64,000 nt of DNA from Spyradosoma sp004558035 (GTDB taxonomy: Bacteria > Verrucomicrobiota > Verrucomicrobiia > Opitutales > UBA953). Below the pieces are notes generated by a model that had not been told where the DNA came from, did not search any database, and worked only from the letters and a program-made list of their open reading frames with translations. Positions 60,406 through 64,000 of the stretch are shown piece by piece. Every line of letters begins with the position of its first letter. Positions within the stretch are counted from its first letter, which is position 1. The position numbers and the translations under genes were made by a program. The stretch covers positions 1 to 64,000 of the forward strand of contig NZ_JBNPNH010000003.1 in the NCBI RefSeq assembly GCF_050314555.1, written 5' to 3'.

Positions 60406-63386
60406 AGGAAAAGCACGCCGTCCGCATAAGAAAACCCGTAATCGTACAGATCCGCCCATTGCGTCCCCGTTTCGTCCCACCAGCCGACGTGCGCGTTTTC
60501 GTCGTTGAACGCGAGTGCGGACTCCGCGGCGACGGTCAGGGCGAGATCCTCGTTCTCGCCCGCCGCGCGGGATTTCATCAGCGCGGAAACGTCGAAATAA
60601 ATCTCCGCCGCGCCGGACACGACGATTTTTCCTCCGTTTTCCGAGGCGACGACCGCCGTCCCGTTCTCGCCCGCCTGGGCCGCGCCGAGCACGAGCGTCA
60701 GCGACTGTCCCGCCGAGGAAAGGGCGACCTCCGCCCCGGCGACCAGTTTCGCGCCTTCCCGGACGAGAGACTTTCCCGCGCCGAGCGCGGACGCGTTTTC
60801 GAGCACGAGCGTTCCCGCGTTCAGCGTCGTGCCGCCCGTGTGCGCGTTCGCGCCGGAGAGGCGCAGAGCACCGTCCGCGAGATCGAGCGCGAGGCTTCCC
60901 GTCCCGGAAATCTTCCCGGCGTAAACGTTCTCCGCCGTCGTTCCCGCGGAAAACTCCACGCGCATTTCGGCGGAGCCTTCGAGAGTCACGTCGCCCTTGA
61001 GTCCGTAAAAATCGCGGAGCGCGTACGTGTTCTCGCGGACGAATCCGCCTTCAACGTATTCGTTTTGCGCATACACGCCTTCGCTCATGACGAACGCGCC
61101 GCCGTCGCGCACGACGACGTTCCCGCTCAGCCGCGCGTGGGAGCCGAGGCGGAGCGTCGCGCCGCTTTCCACGGAAACGTCCGTCACGGCGTCCGCGTAG
61201 TGCCAATCGTCGGCCCGCGTCAGCCGCGCCGCGCTCGTGCCGTCTTCGGAGCCGAGCGCGTGCACGGTGAGCGTTCCCGCGAAGGCGAGCGTGCCGCTCT
61301 TCACGGTGACGCCGCTGCCCTCGGCGTTCGACAAATCGGTGAACACGCCGTTGAGTTCGAGCGAAGAGGAGGCGCCGCCGTCGTAAACGAAACGGAAGCC
61401 CGCTCCCGCCGCGTCGCGGAACGAGCCGAGAAACGTCTGCGCGCCGCGTTGCGTGAACGTCAGCGTCGTCGTCGTTCCCGCCTTGGCGTTGGCGATGATC
61501 GCCTCTTCCGTCAGCGCGTGAATCGTGAAACCGTCCGCCTCGACGCTCTGATCCACGGAATTGTCCCACGTCATGGAATTGCCGTTCATGTCGAGCGTCG
61601 CGCCGCCGTTCCCGAACGTGAAGTCGCGGAAAATCTGCTTCGTGTCCTTGATGACCACGGTCGTTCCGCCGTTCGCGAGCACGTTGTAGGCGGCGTATCC
61701 GGAATTGTCGTACAAATCGTATTCGAGATAGGTTTTTCCGCTCCCGCCGAGATTGATCAGGACGTGATTCGAATAGAAATCGTCGTCGTTCCCAATGAGA
61801 TGCATGTCGCCGTCGCCGATTTTACGCCATTCGCGCATGAACGCGTTCCTCGAAGAATTCTTCAGATTCACGTAAAGGTCCACGCCCTTGTCCACGACGA
61901 AGCCCGCGGAATTCAGCTGATGCCCGCCGCTCGATTCCAGGCGGAACTCCGCCGTCCCCAGCGTTCCCGCGGAAAAGCGCGCGTAGCCGATTCCCAGATC
62001 GACGTCGGCTTCGTCGAGCCGCACGGTCGTCGTCGCCGCGCCCGCCGTGAAGACGAGATTCTCCGTGCGGTAGAGATCCGCGTAGGTCAGAACGGCGGAA
62101 TCCGTCTGATTCGAGTAGAGCGGGAACGCGGCGTTCATGTAGCCGTCTCCGCTTATGGTCGCGGATTCGTAGGCGTACCAGTCGTCCTTGTCCTTGATCC
62201 CGGAAAGGTTCTTCCAGGTGTTCACGCCCTGCTTCACGCCGATGAATTCGACGGCGCCCTCCGCGCCGCCCGTCACCGTTCCCGAATACGGCGTGCGCGT
62301 GATTTCCTTTTCGCCGCCGCCCGCGAGATACACCATCGACGTGACGGCTTCTCCCGCGTTTTTCACGGCGGAAACGTAGAGCGTAGCGGACTCGGAGGAG
62401 GACGTCACGACCCGGTCGTAGGAATCCATCACGCCCTGCGTCCACTGCGTCGCTCCCGCGGCGGTGGAGCCGTATCCGCCGACGCCCCATACGGCGCCGA
62501 GATACTGGTATTCCCGCGCGTCGGCGTTCCAGACGTAGAGAGGGCTCCCCGAGTCTCCGCCCAGGCTCGCCGTCGGCAGCGGATCGGAGGCGGAAACGCC
62601 GCCCGCGCTCCAGTCCGGCTGCCACGACACGCTGAACGTGTTGCCGGCGCTCCCGTCCTGCATCGCGGCGCTCGTCGCGGAATCCGCAGTGACGACGCCG
62701 CCGGCGACGTAAACGTTTTTGTCCGCGAGCGGCGACGAAACGCCCGCGTGATCGCGCACCTCCATCGTGCCGCCCGCCGCCCGGTAAAGCGTCGTTCCCG
62801 CGAGCGAAGTCGTGTCGCCCGTGTAGACGGTCGCGAGCGACGCGTCGGTCACGATTTTGTTCAGGCGGGAAACCTTGTAGTCCGTCGTCGCGTCGTCCGG
62901 CGTGTGCTGGTAATCTGAAAGCACGTAATCGACGCTCCCCAACCCGAGCGCTTTTCGCCCGTCGGCGTATTCGATCGCCGAATAGCGCACGGCGTTTCCG
63001 GAGCCGAGCGCGCTTTGGGAAAACGTCAGCGAAGCGCCCAGTCCGACGTGAAGCACGGTGGCGACGAAGTTCACGCCTATTCCCGCGGCGGAGCCCGAGT
63101 CGGTCACGCCGGCGAAGGAAATCGTCGGCGCGGACAAAGTGTTCTCCGCCTGACCTCCGAGATAGGAAAGCGTCACGCCGCCGGAATTGAGATGCTCGAG
63201 CAGCGCGCTGACCGAACCGGTGCGGAAGCGGCCGGCGTTTTGCCCGAAATCGGCGTAAACGGAGACGGGAACGTCCGAATGAAGCTCCGAAGCGGCGGCG
63301 GGAACGCCCGCCGCGATGAGGAACGCCGCGGAAAACGAAACGAAAAGCGCGCGACGCGGGAACGCAGGTTTGGCGAAACGGATCAT
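60312..63386 (-). CDS. S6-like serine protease with PEP-CTERM tail
   Basis: 1024 aa. Signal peptide ends near residue 33 (IAAGVPAAAS). Residues ~41-300 fit the peptidase S6 (IgA-protease/SPATE) passenger: YADFGQNAGRFRTG start, His113 in NFVATVLHVGLGASLTF, Asp169 in TTDYKVSRLNKIVT, and Ser279 in GGDSGSPLYVWN. A long beta-helix-like region follows with autotransporter-type strand repeats (GTTLNAGTLVLENASALGAG). Instead of a translocator barrel the protein ends VPEPSAFGLLAGAFALALCA then SRRRRRKS, a PEP-CTERM tail. So a secreted protease appears to be sorted by the exosortase route. The start at 63386 is where the signal peptide begins. Activity is predicted from motifs only. Confidence 0.85.
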   Translation of the reverse strand: MIRFAKPAFPRRALFVSFSAAFLIAAGVPAAASELHSDVPVSVYADFGQNAGRFRTGSVSALLEHLNSGGVTLSYLGGQAENTLSAPTISFAGVTDSGSAAGIGVNFVATVLHVGLGASLTFSQSALGSGNAVRYSAIEYADGRKALGLGSVDYVLSDYQHTPDDATTDYKVSRLNKIVTDASLATVYTGDTTSLAGTTLYRAAGGTMEVRDHAGVSSPLADKNVYVAGGVVTADSATSAAMQDGSAGNTFSVSWQPDWSAGGVSASDPLPTASLGGDSGSPLYVWNADAREYQYLGAVWGVGGYGSTAAGATQWTQGVMDSYDRVVTSSSESATLYVSAVKNAGEAVTSMVYLAGGGEKEITRTPYSGTVTGGAEGAVEFIGVKQGVNTWKNLSGIKDKDDWYAYESATISGDGYMNAAFPLYSNQTDSAVLTYADLYRTENLVFTAGAATTTVRLDEADVDLGIGYARFSAGTLGTAEFRLESSGGHQLNSAGFVVDKGVDLYVNLKNSSRNAFMREWRKIGDGDMHLIGNDDDFYSNHVLINLGGSGKTYLEYDLYDNSGYAAYNVLANGGTTVVIKDTKQIFRDFTFGNGGATLDMNGNSMTWDNSVDQSVEADGFTIHALTEEAIIANAKAGTTTTLTFTQRGAQTFLGSFRDAAGAGFRFVYDGGASSSLELNGVFTDLSNAEGSGVTVKSGTLAFAGTLTVHALGSEDGTSAARLTRADDWHYADAVTDVSVESGATLRLGSHARLSGNVVVRDGGAFVMSEGVYAQNEYVEGGFVRENTYALRDFYGLKGDVTLEGSAEMRVEFSAGTTAENVYAGKISGTGSLALDLADGALRLSGANAHTGGTTLNAGTLVLENASALGAGKSLVREGAKLVAGAEVALSSAGQSLTLVLGAAQAGENGTAVVASENGGKIVVSGAAEIYFDVSALMKSRAAGENEDLALTVAAESALAFNDENAHVGWWDETGTQWADLYDYGFSYADGVLFLTVPEPSAFGLLAGAFALALCAASRRRRRKS

Positions 63387-63498
63387 CTTGAAGGGGTGTT
63401 TTTCCGGATTTTCGCAAAAATTTCCGCGCGCGATCAAGCCGTTTTCCGCCTGCGATCGAGCGCCGAAGCCGTGCGCGTCCTCGTCTTTCCGAAAAAAA
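63387..63498. other. Gap upstream of the protease gene
   Basis: About 110 bases with the protease promoter region; no clear box pair was identified. Confidence 0.4.
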
Positions 63499-63655
63499 GC
63501 GGCGTTCGCGCGCGGGGAAGATTCGCGGGAACGCCGTTTTCGTTTCTTCAGGTTACGAAGTTCAGGATTTGCGTCTCCGGCGGCGGGAGACGGCGCAGAG
63601 GGCGAGCGCGAACGCGCCCGCGAGCAGCCCGAACGCCGAAGGCTCGGGAACCGTC
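63499..63655. repeat. PEP-CTERM tail plus terminator repeat, copy 2
   Basis: Direct repeat of 60249-60405 covering the terminator (arms near 63500-63541), stop codon and C-terminal codons of the next gene. Confidence 0.85.
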
Positions 63656-64000
63656 GAAGTCAGCGTCACCGTGCCCGTCGCCTCGATCGTGCCGCTCGCG
63701 TATTGCGCCAAGTAGCAGACGTTGCCGCTGTAGTCGGAGAACATCTTGACCGCCGTCGTCTCGGTGTAGGTGCTCGCGAGAATGTTCGACGCGATCGTGA
63801 TGTCGCCGCGCTGACCGCTTTCCGCGTCGACCGTGAACGTGTACGACGTGTCGTGCGGATCATTGGCGACGCCCAAGAGCGGATTCGGCGCGACGAGGCT
63901 GAGCTCTTCGCAGCTGCCGATGATGAAAACCTCCGGATTTTCGTAGTTCGCCGTCGAAAAATCGCCGAGGAGCGTCGTGTCGCCCCGCACGGAGAATCCG
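63562..64000 (-). CDS. PEP-CTERM protein, 3' part only
   Basis: The frame is open to the window edge, so the N-terminus lies beyond 64000. Visible are ~146 residues: strand-rich secreted-type sequence (DTTLLGDFSTANYENPEVFIIG, GQRGDITIASNILASTYTETTAVKMF) and the tail STVPEPSAFGLLAGAFALALCA-VSRRRRRKS. The tail is nearly identical to the neighbouring protease, but the rest is different, consistent with a tandem family of surface proteins sharing a swapped sorting module. Confidence 0.8.
   Translation of the reverse strand, partial: GFSVRGDTTLLGDFSTANYENPEVFIIGSCEELSLVAPNPLLGVANDPHDTSYTFTVDAESGQRGDITIASNILASTYTETTAVKMFSDYSGNVCYLAQYASGTIEATGTVTLTSTVPEPSAFGLLAGAFALALCAVSRRRRRKS

Noticed and set aside
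59106..62918. 1270-codon plus-strand open frame
   Set aside because: It is a shadow of nspC in another frame and then antisense to the S6-like protease; no signal, domain or plausible start.
1..64000. tRNA, rRNA, transposase or integrase genes
   Set aside because: None could be identified by eye; apart from the MuF-toxin fragment there is no sign of a complete mobile element.

Overview
The window is high-GC chromosomal DNA, most likely from a member of Verrucomicrobiota, probably an Opitutales-like lineage. This is inferred from three things: a PVC-group 'small basic protein' next to rpsU, surface proteins ending in PEP-CTERM tails (PEPSxFGLLAG, a hydrophobic stretch, then RRRRRK), and a Gram-negative envelope gene set (BamA, Skp, a porin, DapB and Mpl for meso-DAP peptidoglycan). 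No rRNA or tRNA genes were seen.

Layout. 0.2-8.4 kb: dapB, a HIT protein, hisA, a metallo-beta-lactamase-fold phosphodiesterase, an outer-membrane porin, a membrane-anchored unknown with a YdcF/SanA-like protein, and a CPA1 cation/H+ antiporter. 8.8-14.6 kb: a four-gene type IV pilus/type II secretion motor operon (pilB-pilT-gspE-gspF). 14.8-20.1 kb: dnaB-bamA-skp and infA. 21-25.5 kb: a 1503-aa PEP-CTERM beta-strand-repeat surface protein. 26-34.4 kb: CDF transporter, Nudix, YebC, aminotransferase with an Lrp-type regulator, L28, S21, small basic protein, MiaB, and a catalase behind a PerR-like palindrome.

34.5-49.9 kb: a complete type I-C CRISPR-Cas locus. The cas3-cas5-cas8c-cas7-cas4-cas1-cas2 operon is on the minus strand. 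A two-repeat degenerate mini-array sits just upstream of its promoter, followed by an unrecognised 256-aa cysteine-rich protein. A large array on the plus strand (87 identical repeats plus 2 degenerate ones by hand count, about 88 spacers) has its leader at the cas side. Many spacers are diverged versions of each other, which indicates repeated acquisition from related phages. The far end of the array runs straight into a 5'-truncated phage MuF-type head protein fused to a papain-fold (Tox-PL-like) toxin domain.

51.3-54.7 kb: a tightly overlapping four-gene unit (KAS III, VOC protein, FkbH-type HAD protein, acyl carrier protein), which looks like a compact glyceryl-ACP/tetronate-type biosynthetic operon. 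54.7-60.2 kb: mpl, a GT2 glycosyltransferase, thioredoxin reductase, DedA and carboxynorspermidine decarboxylase. 60.3-64 kb: an S6-like serine protease with a PEP-CTERM tail, and the 3' end of a second PEP-CTERM protein whose tail and terminator nearly duplicate it.

Two genome-scale features cut across the genes. The 9-mer GCGGGAACG is strongly over-represented on both strands and in all reading frames. Several genes also have promoters placed so close to the start codon that leaderless transcription is likely. Intergenic gaps carry a family of short dispersed, partly palindromic repeats.
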